A stretch of DNA of 64,000 nucleotides, from assembly GCA_949285425.1 (NCBI GenBank), contig CASEAJ010000097.1:39244-103243 (forward strand), given 5' to 3'. Under the pieces are notes generated by a model. It made no database searches. It had not been told where the DNA came from and saw only the letters and a list, made by a program, of their open reading frames with translations. This document shows positions 42,671 through 52,384 of this stretch, one piece after another. A program made the position numbers and the translations under genes. Source of the DNA: an uncultured Porphyromonadaceae bacterium (GTDB taxonomy: Bacteria > Bacteroidota > Bacteroidia > Bacteroidales > Paludibacteraceae). Position 1 is the first letter of the stretch. Each line of letters begins with the position of its first letter.

Positions 42671-44569
42671 TTAAACCAATAATAAAATCAACACCAATAG
42701 CAAGGTTCCGCCAAGGAATACAATGGTATATTGCTGTACGTTTCCACTTTGCAATCCCCGTATGCTCATGCTTGTCATATTGGTAACCCAAGCCAACGAG
42801 TTCATGAAACCATCTATCACATGACGGTCAAACCAGGCAATCGGAGTAGAAATACACCGGAATATGATTTTATGGGTTATGAATTGATATACTTCATCGA
42901 TGTAGAACCGTTTATACGCAGCACGATGCAATCCGTTGAAACGGGCCGCCAGTTTGTCGGCAACGGGCTGTGTAGCCCCTTTATACATAAACGTTGCAAT
43001 AAGGATGGCAACTACCGCTACACATATACTTGTCAGTGCCACCGGAATACTAAGATGAATGGTATAGGACTCACCGTTGCTGCTGATGAAGCGACCAAAA
43101 GGAATGAATCCGGCCACACAAGTGAGTGCTGCCAGGAAAATCAGTGGAAATGTCATAGATTTTGGTGCCTCATGTGGCATATGGGAAGAGTCTTCTGATA
43201 CTTCATAGGGTTTGCCCCAAAAAATGTTGTAGTAAAGACGGAACATGTAAAATGCTGTCAATCCGGCAATAAACGTCATCAATACACCCATAAACGGACT
43301 GTAACGGAAACATGCGGTCAAAATTTCATCTTTCGAAAAGAAACCGCTGAACGGTGGAATACCGGCTATAGACAAACAGGCAATGAGGAACGTGATGTGA
43401 GTTACCGGCATGAACTTGCGCAATCCCCCCATATTCATCATTTCGTTGGAATGAACCGCATGAATGATGGCTCCGGCTCCGAGAAATAACAAAGCCTTGA
43501 ACATGGCGTGTGTGAACAAGTGAAACATGGATGCCATATATCCCAACCCGCCGGCATGAGGGTCATTGGAAGTGCATACCCCCAAGGCTACCATCATAAA
43601 GCCAATCTGAGATATGGTGGAAAAAGCCAAAACCCTTTTGATATCGGTCTGCACACAAGCTACTATCGCAGCATACAAGGCGGTAAATGCTCCGACATAA
43701 GCTACAACATGGAGTGTTTCCGGTGCATAACCGATAAACAACGGAAACATACGGGCTACCAGGTAGACTCCGGCTACCACCATTGTTGCAGCATGTATCA
43801 ATGCGCTGACCGGAGTCGGCCCTTCCATGGCATCGGGTAACCAAATGTGTAGCGGGAACATGGCACTTTTACCGGCACCTCCCACAAACATGAGTCCCAA
43901 TGCGAGTGAAAGAAGACTTCCGGCCGCTGCCAATACCTGCTGTTGCGGACCGAAGGAAAATGTTCCGGTGACATAACCGTATATCAAAATACCTATCAGA
44001 AAACCCAAGTCAGCAAAACGGGTTACAATAAACGCTTTTTTCGAAGCTGCGATAGCTGCCGGTTTTGTATAATAGAATCCGATGAGCAGATAGCTGGACA
44101 CACCGACCAATTCCCAAAAAACATACATTTGAAAAATATTAGTCGCAACAACCAAGCCCAACATGGACATGGTGAACAAAGACAGAAAAGCATAATAGCG
44201 TTGGAAGCCTTTTTCACCATTCATGTATCCGAATGAATAAATGTGTACCATGAGTGACACGGTTGATATCACAACAAGCATCATCACTGAAATAGGATCA
44301 AGCAGTATCCCCATTTCTATTTTCAGGGTTTCCGTAAAAGGAAGCCAGGTTGCATTGAACGGAATCAAAGTCTGGAACGTTCCATCCGCTCCCCTTTCCC
44401 TTGAAAAGTAAAGAACGGCCGTGATGTAGGCCAGCAGTGTAACAATACCCAGAACTGCTGTTCCTATGAGCCCGGCTGTTTTCGGTTTGAATTCCGTCCC
44501 TGTCAGTCCCAACAAGAGAAAAGACAAAAAAGGCAATATCAACAACAATATCGTATATTCCATATTCAA
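42671..44569 (-). CDS. nuoL: Complex I subunit NuoL
   Basis: 632 residues, the largest antiporter-like subunit, with the long amphipathic C-terminal helix that runs along the membrane arm. Signatures: FWELVGVSSYLLIGFYYTKP, SAMFPLHIWLPDAMEGPTPV, SALIHAATMVVAGVYLVARM, LAFSTISQIGFMMVALGV, FHLFTHAMFKALLFLGAGAI. The start overlaps the nuoK stop by 4 bp (ATGA), so translation is coupled. Confidence 0.96.
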   Translation of the reverse strand: MNMEYTILLLILPFLSFLLLGLTGTEFKPKTAGLIGTAVLGIVTLLAYITAVLYFSRERGADGTFQTLIPFNATWLPFTETLKIEMGILLDPISVMMLVVISTVSLMVHIYSFGYMNGEKGFQRYYAFLSLFTMSMLGLVVATNIFQMYVFWELVGVSSYLLIGFYYTKPAAIAASKKAFIVTRFADLGFLIGILIYGYVTGTFSFGPQQQVLAAAGSLLSLALGLMFVGGAGKSAMFPLHIWLPDAMEGPTPVSALIHAATMVVAGVYLVARMFPLFIGYAPETLHVVAYVGAFTALYAAIVACVQTDIKRVLAFSTISQIGFMMVALGVCTSNDPHAGGLGYMASMFHLFTHAMFKALLFLGAGAIIHAVHSNEMMNMGGLRKFMPVTHITFLIACLSIAGIPPFSGFFSKDEILTACFRYSPFMGVLMTFIAGLTAFYMFRLYYNIFWGKPYEVSEDSSHMPHEAPKSMTFPLIFLAALTCVAGFIPFGRFISSNGESYTIHLSIPVALTSICVAVVAILIATFMYKGATQPVADKLAARFNGLHRAAYKRFYIDEVYQFITHKIIFRCISTPIAWFDRHVIDGFMNSLAWVTNMTSMSIRGLQSGNVQQYTIVFLGGTLLLVLILLLV

Positions 44570-44874
44570 TATTTTAATTCGTTCATGTTTTTAACCTGAA
44601 TATTCCGTATGTTTCGGTATATGTTGATAATGATTGCTATGGCTACGGCTGTTTCTGCTGCCGATATTCCAATGGCAAACATGGTGAAAAAGAAACCTTC
44701 CAACTGTCCCGGAAACAAAAAACGGTTGAATACGGCGAAGTTGATATCGACCGAGTTTAATATCAATTCTACAGAAATCAGAATGGCCAGCAAGTTACGC
44801 CGTGTAAAAAAACCGTATATTCCAACAAACATCATGATAGTGGAAACTATCAGATAATATTCCATATGTATCAT
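44566..44874 (-). CDS. nuoK: Complex I subunit NuoK
   Basis: 102 residues with three membrane helices: YLIVSTIMMFVGIYGFFTRR, LLAILISVELILNSVDINFA with the conserved Glu of the proton path, and FFFTMFAIGISAAETAVAIA with the second Glu. An ATG three codons downstream (44865) is an alternative start. It overlaps nuoL by 4 bp and is separated from nuoJ by 31 bp. Confidence 0.95.
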   Translation of the reverse strand: MIHMEYYLIVSTIMMFVGIYGFFTRRNLLAILISVELILNSVDINFAVFNRFLFPGQLEGFFFTMFAIGISAAETAVAIAIIINIYRNIRNIQVKNMNELKY

Positions 44875-44905
44875 ACCAAATTATTTTTTAGCGGTTAAAG
44901 ACATT

Positions 44906-45415
44906 TTAGCGTTTTCGTGCAATAAGTATCCCTCCTACAATGCAGGCCAGCAACAACAGACTGATGACTTCAAACGGAAGCAGATACTGATATTTTTCCG
45001 TGCCCATAAGTGCATGACCTATGGTGCGGACCTCCAGTTCACCGTGTTCAAAGTGCGAGGGAACGAATTTGTTCTTCAACGTAACGAACAGGCATATCAC
45101 CAGGCCGGCAGCCGAAGCGGACAAACCTGCGAACATTTTTGAGTTTGTCAGTTTTTCCGCATGGTCTCCCTGACTCGAGGTCAACAAAATGGAGAACACG
45201 TAAAGCACGGTAATTCCTCCTGCGTAAATCAGCAATTGCACGGCACCTAAAAAGGAATAGTTCAATTGAAAATAAATGCCGGCTGTTCCAAAGAGCACAA
45301 ACAACAAGTAAGTTGCCGAACGCAATATTCTCTTGGTTGTGACTGCCATCACAGAACTGACAACAATGAAGGCTGCCAACACAAGAAACACGATTAAGTC
45401 CAATGTTATTTCCAT
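44906..45415 (-). CDS. nuoJ: Complex I subunit NuoJ
   Basis: 169 residues with five membrane helices. Motifs typical of NuoJ: VVSSVMAVTTKRILRSATYL, FLGAVQLLIYAGGITVLYVF with the Tyr-Ala-Gly-Gly pi-bulge region, and a C-terminal helix ISLLLLACIVGGILIARKR. It forms part of the quinone-to-pump coupling region. Gene order nuoI-nuoJ-nuoK is standard; the gap to nuoI is 16 bp. Confidence 0.94.
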   Translation of the reverse strand: MEITLDLIVFLVLAAFIVVSSVMAVTTKRILRSATYLLFVLFGTAGIYFQLNYSFLGAVQLLIYAGGITVLYVFSILLTSSQGDHAEKLTNSKMFAGLSASAAGLVICLFVTLKNKFVPSHFEHGELEVRTIGHALMGTEKYQYLLPFEVISLLLLACIVGGILIARKR

Positions 45416-45431
45416 AATTATCCTAAAAAAA

Positions 45432-45899
45432 TCACGACTGCTTGTCTGTGGTCCTGTTTAATGTTTTTACTAATTTATCCCGGGTATATACCGCATGTTC
45501 AAATGCCGTTGAGAATGCAATGGCACCTGTCGGACATGCATTGACGCACAATTGACAGAACATGCATGACCCTAAATCATAACGGTAACGCACCAGCACT
45601 TTCTTTTTCTTTCCGGTTTCTTCATCGGTCACCATTTCACTTTCCACATGTATTGTGCCGTTGGGACAAGCATTTTCGCACAAACCGCAGGCAATGCATT
45701 TGTTCCGCCCGTTTTCATCAACAGGCATTGTCAGGGTTCCTCTGAAGCGTTCGAACATGACCAGACTATTTCTGTTTTCGGGATACTGTTCGGTTGTCTT
45801 CTTCGTGAAAAACTCAATCCATGTAACCTTCATTCCGGTAAGCAGGGTCTTCAATCCGTGAAATATCCCGCCCATGTAACTGTATTTCTTATTTTCCAT
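45432..45899 (-). CDS. nuoI: Complex I subunit NuoI (two 4Fe-4S ferredoxin)
   Basis: 155 residues. Two [4Fe-4S] cluster motifs are visible: Cys68, 71, 74, 78 (CIACGLCENACP) and Cys112, 115, 118, 122 (CMFCQLCVNACP). The N-terminal amphipathic helix (SYMGGIFHGLKTLLTGMKVT) anchors it to the membrane arm. It passes electrons to the terminal cluster in NuoB. In a complex lacking NuoEFG, this subunit is the likely entry side for electrons from a donor such as ferredoxin; that is inference. Confidence 0.95.
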   Translation of the reverse strand: MENKKYSYMGGIFHGLKTLLTGMKVTWIEFFTKKTTEQYPENRNSLVMFERFRGTLTMPVDENGRNKCIACGLCENACPNGTIHVESEMVTDEETGKKKKVLVRYRYDLGSCMFCQLCVNACPTGAIAFSTAFEHAVYTRDKLVKTLNRTTDKQS

Positions 45900-45911
45900 A
45901 ACCTTGTTTTT

Positions 45912-46988
45912 TTAAAAATGCCAGCCAAACACGACACATACGGTCATTAACAGCAGATTGGCCAGACCTATCGGCACCAATATTTTCCACTCCAAATGCA
46001 ATATCTGGTCGACACGCAACCGGGGAAAAGTCCATTTAATCCACATCAGTAACCACACTACAAAGAAAGCCTTGCCGAAGAACCAGACAAATCCTGGAAT
46101 GTAATCCATAATCTGGTTAAAGCCATTCCAGCCGGCAATGTGCAAAGGCATCCACCCTCCAAGAAATACTGTAGCCGCAATGGAAGACACAATGAAAAGA
46201 TTCATAAATTCAGCCAGATAAAACAATCCGAAGTGCATACCGGAATATTCTGTGTGATATCCGGCCGTCAATTCCGATTCTGCTTCCGGCAAGTCAAACG
46301 GCCCACGGTTCACTTCGGCATTTCCGGCAATCAGATAAGTGACAAAAGCAATCAATGCTGGAATGTGTCCTTTAAAAATGAACCATCCATCAGCCTGCCG
46401 TTCCACTATTTCACTGAACTGCATCGTATCGGTCAATACGACAATGGTCATAATGGAAAGCCCGACCGACAGCTCATAACTGATCATTTGCGCCCCGCTG
46501 CGCATGGCTCCAATCAAAGAGTATTTATTGTTACTGCTCCAGCCGGCCAACAGAATGCCGACCACTCCGATGGATGAAGCTGCCATGAAGAAAAAGATAC
46601 CTACATTGAAGTCAAGTACCTCAATACCTTTGTTTATCGGGATGCAGGCAAATGCAAGTATCGATCCCAATATCACAATATACGGAGCCAGATTATACAA
46701 AAAGCGGTCGGAGTGACGAATCACAATGATTTCCTTGATAAGCATTTTGATCACATCGGCAAAAAGCTGGCATAAGCCCCACGGACCGACACGGTTGGGG
46801 CCCAGCCGGCACTGGAATGAGGCACACACCTTACGTTCCATGAAAATCATAATCATGGCTATCACTGCATACATGAGCATGATACAGATACCTATAAGAA
46901 CACACTCCACAAACGAAGCCAGTCCTAAAGGCATGACCGAAACAAGCAGTCCATGTATCCAGTTTGTAACTACGCTAAAATCAAACAT
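45912..46988 (-). CDS. nuoH: Complex I subunit NuoH
   Basis: 358 residues with about eight membrane helices. Signatures: [91 protein letters not shown] and [20 protein letters not shown]. It builds the quinone-binding channel with NuoB and NuoD. The conserved Glu/Asp/Arg residues of the so-called E channel appear intact. The nuoI gene follows after 12 bp. Confidence 0.96.
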   Translation of the reverse strand: MFDFSVVTNWIHGLLVSVMPLGLASFVECVLIGICIMLMYAVIAMIMIFMERKVCASFQCRLGPNRVGPWGLCQLFADVIKMLIKEIIVIRHSDRFLYNLAPYIVILGSILAFACIPINKGIEVLDFNVGIFFFMAASSIGVVGILLAGWSSNNKYSLIGAMRSGAQMISYELSVGLSIMTIVVLTDTMQFSEIVERQADGWFIFKGHIPALIAFVTYLIAGNAEVNRGPFDLPEAESELTAGYHTEYSGMHFGLFYLAEFMNLFIVSSIAATVFLGGWMPLHIAGWNGFNQIMDYIPGFVWFFGKAFFVVWLLMWIKWTFPRLRVDQILHLEWKILVPIGLANLLLMTVCVVFGWHF

Positions 46989-47032
46989 ATTTTATCAAAT
47001 CTTAATTATCAATGGTCAATGTTTTGCAACTC

Positions 47033-48661
47033 TCAACGGTCTATATCGGGAACAATGTAGTCAAGCGTTCCGCCGATGGCTATCAGGTCGGCTATTTTTC
47101 CTCCACGAGTAATGGTGTCAAGACAGGAAATAAGCGGTAAGCCGGTGCTGCGGAACTTCATGCGGTAGGGATATTTTTCACCGCGGCTTTCTATATATAC
47201 ACCGAATTCGCCACGGCTGGTTTCAACCGCCGAATAATAACTTCCCTCCGGAACCCTAATGACCGGTTTCATTTTCACCTGATATTCCCCTTCCGGAATA
47301 TTGTCAATCAGTTGTTCGATGATGTTCATGCTTTCTTCTATTTCTTTCATGCGCACCATGTAACGGGCATAACAGTCTCCTTCCTGAAAAACAATCTCGT
47401 TGAAATGAACTTTTCCGTACATGGCATACGGATGACGCTTGCGCACATCACAAGCCCAACCCGATGCACGTCCGGTGCCGCCGGTGGCTCCAAAGGAAAT
47501 GGCATCTTCGCGGCTCAAGACTCCAACCCCTTTCATGCGTTGTTGTGCGATAATATTGCCACTGAACACCTCATGGTATTCTTTCAACTGCGGACGCATG
47601 TAAGCAATGAAATCTTTCACCCTTTTAACGAAATTGGGATGAATATCCGCCTGTACCCCTCCGATGACATTATAATTAAGGATGAGGCGTCCTCCCGTTG
47701 TTTCTTCGAAAATGTCAAGTATCTTTTCGCGGTCGCGGAAACCGTAGAAGAATGCCGTCAGTGCACCCAAGTCCATGCAGAGTGTGGAGAAGAAGAGCAA
47801 ATGCGAATCGATGCGCTGCAATTCATCCATAATCGTACGTATGTACTGTACCCGTTCAGGAATTTCTACCCCCATAGCCTTTTCAATGCACATGCAAAGC
47901 GCATGACGGCTTTGCATCGCCCCAAGATAGTCCAGACGATCGGTCAGTGCCAAGGTCTGCGGATAGGTCAGGCTTTCACACATCTTTTCTATGCCGCGAT
48001 GAATGTATCCGCAGTGAACCTGCAGTTTTTTTATCACTTCACCTTCCAGTGAAACTCTGAATCGCAACACCCCATGTGTGGCGGGATGCTGGGGACCGAT
48101 ATTGACCACATATTCATCATCTTCAAACAGGACACGTGTTTTTTCCACTGCGTGTCCGTGTTCATCTATTTCAATGGTAGAAGTGACATCGGAAGTCACT
48201 TCGTTTGTCATACGCAGCGGATTTATCTCCTTGCTTTCATCGAAATCCTTACGCAAAGGGTATCCCACCCAGTCATCTCTCAGGTAGAGACGGCGCATGT
48301 CCGGATGTCCGGTGAATACAATGCCGAAATAGTCGAACACTTCACGTTCATTCAATTCGGCTCCTTTCCATATATCACATACCGTAGGCAGTTCAGGATG
48401 TTCCCGGTCGGTTGTTGCCGTTTTCATTACCAGTTGAAAGCCGAACCGGGTCGACTCCAAATGATAGACAACTCCTAAACCATCTTCGCCCCAATCCATC
48501 CCGGTGAGACTGCGGAGAAAGTCAAACTGCATGTCTGCATCTTCACGCAGGGCTTTTGCCAAGTCATGAAGATGTGCCGGAGCTACAACGGCCCACAGCG
48601 TATCTCCCTCGACAAACTGCACTTGCGGAATATAACCTGTTATTTTCTCTTGAATGTTCAT
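47033..48661 (-). CDS. nuoCD: Complex I fused subunit NuoCD
   Basis: 542 residues: an N-terminal NuoC domain (about 1-145; [20 protein letters not shown] and [16 protein letters not shown]) joined by a linker to a full NuoD domain. NuoD signatures: [75 protein letters not shown], and SPDIF-like end region [19 protein letters not shown]. NuoD carries the quinone-site His and Tyr. Such fusions are known in E. coli and in Bacteroidetes. It overlaps nuoB by 4 bp. Confidence 0.95.
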   Translation of the reverse strand: MNIQEKITGYIPQVQFVEGDTLWAVVAPAHLHDLAKALREDADMQFDFLRSLTGMDWGEDGLGVVYHLESTRFGFQLVMKTATTDREHPELPTVCDIWKGAELNEREVFDYFGIVFTGHPDMRRLYLRDDWVGYPLRKDFDESKEINPLRMTNEVTSDVTSTIEIDEHGHAVEKTRVLFEDDEYVVNIGPQHPATHGVLRFRVSLEGEVIKKLQVHCGYIHRGIEKMCESLTYPQTLALTDRLDYLGAMQSRHALCMCIEKAMGVEIPERVQYIRTIMDELQRIDSHLLFFSTLCMDLGALTAFFYGFRDREKILDIFEETTGGRLILNYNVIGGVQADIHPNFVKRVKDFIAYMRPQLKEYHEVFSGNIIAQQRMKGVGVLSREDAISFGATGGTGRASGWACDVRKRHPYAMYGKVHFNEIVFQEGDCYARYMVRMKEIEESMNIIEQLIDNIPEGEYQVKMKPVIRVPEGSYYSAVETSRGEFGVYIESRGEKYPYRMKFRSTGLPLISCLDTITRGGKIADLIAIGGTLDYIVPDIDR

Positions 48662-49320
48662 GCCTTCTTTACTGTTAAGTTGTTGTCGGCAAGCAGTTCC
48701 TGCTGTTTCTTGTCATCTTCTTCCTGCAACAACCGTTTGTAATCCTTTTTCTTTACCTGTTTGTTTACTCCACCGAAGAACTTTTCTACTTTCACTTTCC
48801 GTTGAAGCTGCATCATACCGTAAAGCATGGCTTCCGGACGTGGCGGACATCCCGGCACATACACGTCAACGGGCAGTATCTTGTCTACTCCATTGACCAC
48901 ATGATATGATTTTTTGAACGGACCGCCCGACACGGCGCAGGCACCAATGGCAATCACATACTTGGGGTCGGCCATTTGTTCGTACAGACGTTTCAGTACC
49001 GGTGCCATCTTGTCGGTAATGGTTCCGGCCACCATAATGAAGTCGGCCTGACGCGGACTGGCACGGGTCACTTCAAACCCAAACCGGGCAAAATCATAGC
49101 GGGCCGCCCCCACTGCCATATATTCTATTCCGCAGCAGCTTGTTGCAAAAGTCAGGGGCCACAGCGAGTTGCTTCTTCCCCAGTTAATGACATCATCAAG
49201 CACTCCTACCAATACATTGGCACCATTCGCATTCAATTCCTTTACGAGGCTTTCGAGGTATTCGTTGTCATTGAAATCCTCGTATTTCATCGATTTTATC
49301 TCTGTTTTTTTCATTTCCAT
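48658..49320 (-). CDS. nuoB: Complex I subunit NuoB
   Basis: 220 residues from the ATG at 49320 (an ATG at 49314 overlapping the nuoA stop by 4 bp is equally possible). It carries the terminal N2 [4Fe-4S] cluster: tandem Cys62-Cys63 in [19 protein letters not shown], a Cys in [13 protein letters not shown], and the last in [14 protein letters not shown]. It receives electrons from NuoI and reduces quinone at the NuoD interface. A Lys-rich C-terminal tail ([20 protein letters not shown] onward) extends beyond the core. The open frame continues upstream into nuoA, but that part is not NuoB. Confidence 0.95.
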   Translation of the reverse strand: MEMKKTEIKSMKYEDFNDNEYLESLVKELNANGANVLVGVLDDVINWGRSNSLWPLTFATSCCGIEYMAVGAARYDFARFGFEVTRASPRQADFIMVAGTITDKMAPVLKRLYEQMADPKYVIAIGACAVSGGPFKKSYHVVNGVDKILPVDVYVPGCPPRPEAMLYGMMQLQRKVKVEKFFGGVNKQVKKKDYKRLLQEEDDKKQQELLADNNLTVKKA

Positions 49321-49661
49321 TCCAACGCTCCTTTCTTCCAGGCATAAGCCAAACCTAAAATTAAGACAAACAGGAAAAACAGCACATTGACCAAGCCCAT
49401 AATGCCCAGTTCCTGCACAACTACAGCCCATGGGAAAAGGAACACCGTTTCCACATCGAACATAAGAAACAGGATGGCAAACAAATAATAACCTACCTTG
49501 AACTGCATCCACGACTTCCCGCGCGTAGGAATACCACATTCGTATGCTTCTCCTTTCTGCGGATTGTAGGTACGAGGTGAAATGAGCCGTGCAATGGTAA
49601 GTGCCGCTGCCACCAGTGTAATAGCTGTCAATACAACTACAATCAATAAAACAAAATACAT
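49311..49661 (-). CDS. nuoA: Complex I subunit NuoA
   Basis: 116 residues with three membrane helices. Motifs: [20 protein letters not shown], the Cys-containing loop that gates the quinone site, and [20 protein letters not shown]. It is the first gene of the cluster. Upstream, 128 bp separate it from a small secreted-protein gene on the same strand; no clear promoter was picked out there. Confidence 0.95.
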   Translation of the reverse strand: MYFVLLIVVVLTAITLVAAALTIARLISPRTYNPQKGEAYECGIPTRGKSWMQFKVGYYLFAILFLMFDVETVFLFPWAVVVQELGIMGLVNVLFFLFVLILGLAYAWKKGALEWK

Positions 49662-49789
49662 AACTTTTTATGATAAATTAATCGGGTCGATAATATCAAT
49701 GTTCACACACTGACGATGCTCGTCCGGATCAAAGTATGAACCGGGCGTCATCCAAACATTTTTTCTTGCGTTTGGTTGGAATCAGAATC

Positions 49790-50176
49790 TCAGAGAAGAA
49801 TTTTCCGGAATCTGTACACGTAATACAATACAGGTTCCGGCACCAGATGGCGGATAAATCTTATTTTTTTTGCCTGACACAAGCATGTGTTGTCCTGAGT
49901 AGTGTAAAAAAGTGGTAGGCGGACGGCATAAGATTTAAAAAAAGAAGAAAAATCGGAATCGAGCGCAATGGCATCCATGAGGGGAATACCAGACAAGACG
50001 AAAGTCGAATAATTTTGCGAAGTTCCGTCTGTCGTTTCATCGCCTGGCACAAACATTTGGTCTGTAGTGTTTTTGTCGGCCAGGTGTGACACGAATGCAT
50101 TCTCTGCATGCAAGCCCAACACACCCGACAAGAACAAAAGAACTCCCAAAATATATTTGTACCTTTGTTTCATCAC
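49790..50176 (-). CDS. Small predicted secreted protein of unknown function
   Basis: 128 residues. It starts with a good signal peptide (MKQRYKYILGVLLFLSGVLG, cleavage near LHA-EN). The mature part has no motif I recognise and includes a Cys pair (NTCLCQ) and a basic C-terminal tail (YYVYRFRKILL). The start could be the second Met at 50173. A minus-strand -7 box TATCTTTG (complement of 50194-50201) lies 18 bp before the start, which supports it as a real gene. Not an obvious part of complex I despite lying just upstream of nuoA. Confidence 0.55.
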   Translation of the reverse strand: MMKQRYKYILGVLLFLSGVLGLHAENAFVSHLADKNTTDQMFVPGDETTDGTSQNYSTFVLSGIPLMDAIALDSDFSSFFKSYAVRLPLFYTTQDNTCLCQAKKIRFIRHLVPEPVLYYVYRFRKILL

Positions 50177-50381
50177 GCTGTTTTTTGAGGCCGCAAAGAT
50201 ACAATTAAATTACGGTTTTTTGTATCCTTCCTGTCCAAAAAATATTGTTAAACCCTGATCGTTCATGCGGTTTTTTATTACGGTTTTTGTTTTTTTCTTT
50301 TCGTCCGTTTCTTGTCAATCTTCATTCCATTCGGTCATCGAGAATCCATTGGCGGCTCAAAAAACGTTTTTTTTCAAGGAT

Positions 50382-50578
50382 ACGTGAGTTCGGTATAAGA
50401 ATAAATATTTCATTGGATATGAGTGGTATAATGATACAGGTATTGGATGTATGTTGATGCATTCCTGTGAATGAGGGTTGAGGACTGTCACCTGAAATCA
50501 GATACATGGCCAAAAACAAGTTCCGGGAAAAGGACAAGGTCATTGGTCCGTCTTCATGATGTCGTGTGTCTATGCTTT
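50382..50578. repeat. Dispersed intergenic repeat, copy B
   Basis: Counterpart of 14209-14330: ACGTGAGTTC at 50382-50391, then CACCTGAA, ACAAGTT, GGGAAAAGG, ATGATGT and TATGC in the same order over 50489-50578. About 65 bp of extra sequence follow the left block. It is directly followed by phased array 4. The 758-bp divergent gap 50177-50943 holds this repeat, the array and two -7 boxes, but no other gene. Confidence 0.55.
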
Positions 50579-50586
50579 CAAAGTTA

Positions 50587-50674
50587 TCTTTTCACCTAGG
50601 TGAAAAGAACGTCCCACATATGTGATACACGTGTATCACGTATATGGGACACGTGTATCACATATGTGGGACGA
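50587..50674. repeat. Phased palindrome array 4 (four 14-bp dyads, 22-bp period)
   Basis: Dyads start at 50591 (TTCACCTAGGTGAA), 50613 (CCCACATATGTGAT), 50635 (ATCACGTATATGGG) and 50657 (ATCACATATGTGGG). The spacers are AAGAACGT and two copies of the perfect palindrome ACACGTGT. Dyads 2 and 4 are exact reverse complements. Outer arms CAAAGTTATC and GATAACTTTG (10 bp) bracket it. Eight alternating 11-mers follow about KNGTNYCACRT. Lies between divergent genes. Confidence 0.95.
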
Positions 50675-50911
50675 TAACTTTGGCGGCATAAAAAGGAAAC
50701 ATTGTACTGTAGGTAGCACAAAACCATTATATCGAACTCATGTAATATTGGTTTTCATCATGGAAAATATACCCTGTCAAGGCAATGAACCTATCCGTAC
50801 ACTACAAAGAAAAGTTGACAAGCGTTTTTTTATTTTTGCATCTTGACCGGATTATGGCGACACTCCATTGTTCAAAGTCCGGTTATCATTTTACCGCTCG
50901 CTTTATTTTTG

Positions 50912-50919
50912 TACCTTTG
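50912..50919 (+). promoter_or_regulatory. -7 box of the HAD phosphatase gene
   Basis: TACCTTTG matches TAnnTTTG, 24 bp before the chosen ATG; it favours the start at 50944 over the longer open frame from 50785. Confidence 0.5.
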
Positions 50920-50943
50920 TCGCCGTTTCATTTCATGATATTT

Positions 50944-51720
50944 ATGGTAAAGGCCGTGTTTTTCGACATTGATGGTACGCTGGTCAGCTTTAACACACAC
51001 TGCATGTCAGACAGTACCGTACATGCTCTGAATCTTCTTCGGGAGAAGGGCATCAAGACATTCATTGCCACCGGCAGGCAGTTTCCTGCCATCAACAACC
51101 TTGGCGGAATGCCTTTCGATGGGTATGTAACCATGAATGGCAGTTTTTGTTTTGTGGGCGACTATGAAGTGGTGCGCAAACAACTTATTCCACAAGGGGA
51201 CATAGAGGCGTTGATTGCCTACATGCAAGAATACGGCGAATTTCCTTGCTTTTTCCTTTCAGAAAAGGATGCTTTCGGCAATTTTTTCAACGATGCAGTG
51301 CGTAAGGTGTTCGACCAACTGAACTTCCCTACTCCGCAGATTTTGCCATTGGAGGCTGCGCTCGGCAAAGACATTTGCCAGTTCGTTGCCTTTTATAATC
51401 CCCAGGAGGAGGAACGCTTGATGTCGGCCCTTTCACATTGTGAGACTGCGCGGTGGTCACCTTACTTCAGCGATATATTGCCGAAGGGTAGCGGTAAGGA
51501 AAAGGGAATAGAAGCGGTGCTCGCTCATTTGGGAATCCAACGTTCGGAGACCATGGCCTTCGGCGATGGCGGCAACGATGTGTCCATGCTTCGCTACGTG
51601 CACACCGGTATAGCCATGGGCAATGCCGGCGAGGAAGTGAAACGGCTGGCCGATTATGTCACCACTTCAGTTGATGAAGATGGGGTGTGGAATGCTCTCC
51701 GGCATTTCGGAATCATATAG
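50944..51720 (+). CDS. HAD-superfamily phosphatase, Cof type
   Basis: 258 residues. Motif I FFDIDGTLVS holds the nucleophile Asp and acid Asp. Motif II Thr is in FIATGRQFP, motif III Lys is near PKGSGKEKGIEAVLAHLG, and motif IV is GDGGNDVSML. A C2-type cap (about residues 85-180) fits the Cof/YbiV group, which dephosphorylates sugar phosphates and other small metabolites. The substrate is unknown. An ATG three codons upstream (50935) is possible. The Sua5/YciO gene starts 28 bp downstream. Confidence 0.9.
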   Translation: MVKAVFFDIDGTLVSFNTHCMSDSTVHALNLLREKGIKTFIATGRQFPAINNLGGMPFDGYVTMNGSFCFVGDYEVVRKQLIPQGDIEALIAYMQEYGEFPCFFLSEKDAFGNFFNDAVRKVFDQLNFPTPQILPLEAALGKDICQFVAFYNPQEEERLMSALSHCETARWSPYFSDILPKGSGKEKGIEAVLAHLGIQRSETMAFGDGGNDVSMLRYVHTGIAMGNAGEEVKRLADYVTTSVDEDGVWNALRHFGII

Positions 51721-51748
51721 AATGTTAACTGTTATATTGTTGATTGTT

Positions 51749-52354
51749 ATGCTTGTCAGACTCTACGAAGATAATCCGAATCCGAACCAAATCAGACGCA
51801 TTGTCGAAGTGCTGCGCAATGGCGGCATCATCATCATACCGACCGACACATTGTATGCGTTTGCCTGCCATCTGTTCAACCAACATGGCATTGAAACCAT
51901 TTCAAAGATAAAAAACAAGGATTTGCGGCGTTCCAACCTGTCGTTCATATGCAGTGAGATCAGCCAGATAAGCGAATATGCCAAAATGGATGACACGGCC
52001 TTCAAATTGATAAAAAAACATTTGCCAGGACCGTTTACCTTTATTCTGAATGGGAGCAGCAGTCTGCCCAAACTGTTCAAGAACAAGAAAACGGTAGGTA
52101 TCCGCATGCCCGACAACAACATTGTCATGGAAATCATACGCGAACTGGGCAGCCCGCTCATGACCAGTTCCATCTTTCATGATGATGACCCGGACTACAT
52201 GATTAATCCCGAACTTATTGATGAAAAATATGGCCGACTGGTCGATCTTGTCATTGATGGCGGCAACGGAGGAATTGTGCCTTCCACCATCGTTGATTGT
52301 ACCGGTGATGAACCGGCTGTAGTACGTGAAGGTGCGGGAGAAATAGAATTGTAA
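51749..52354 (+). CDS. Sua5/YciO/YrdC-family protein
   Basis: 201 residues with the YrdC-like fold that binds ATP and threonine. Seen: GGIIIIPTDTLYAFACHLFN, IKNKDLRRSNLSFIC (the KxR/SxN-like nucleotide site), LPGPFTFILNGSSSLPKLF, KTVGIRMPDNNIVMEII, SPLMTSSIF and PSTIVDCTGDEPAVVREGAG. Length and overall sequence suggest the YciO branch rather than classical TsaC, so whether it makes threonylcarbamoyl-AMP for t6A is open. The start is taken at MLVRLYEDNPNP; the frame extends upstream into the HAD gene. Confidence 0.88.
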   Translation: MLVRLYEDNPNPNQIRRIVEVLRNGGIIIIPTDTLYAFACHLFNQHGIETISKIKNKDLRRSNLSFICSEISQISEYAKMDDTAFKLIKKHLPGPFTFILNGSSSLPKLFKNKKTVGIRMPDNNIVMEIIRELGSPLMTSSIFHDDDPDYMINPELIDEKYGRLVDLVIDGGNGGIVPSTIVDCTGDEPAVVREGAGEIEL

Positions 52355-52384
52355 AAACATGTTTCTTTCACTGTTCCTGCTGCT

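Noticed and set aside
49321..49539. Longer nuoB with a 73-residue N-terminal extension
   Set aside because: The extension overlaps nuoA out of frame, and NuoB conservation begins near position 49320.
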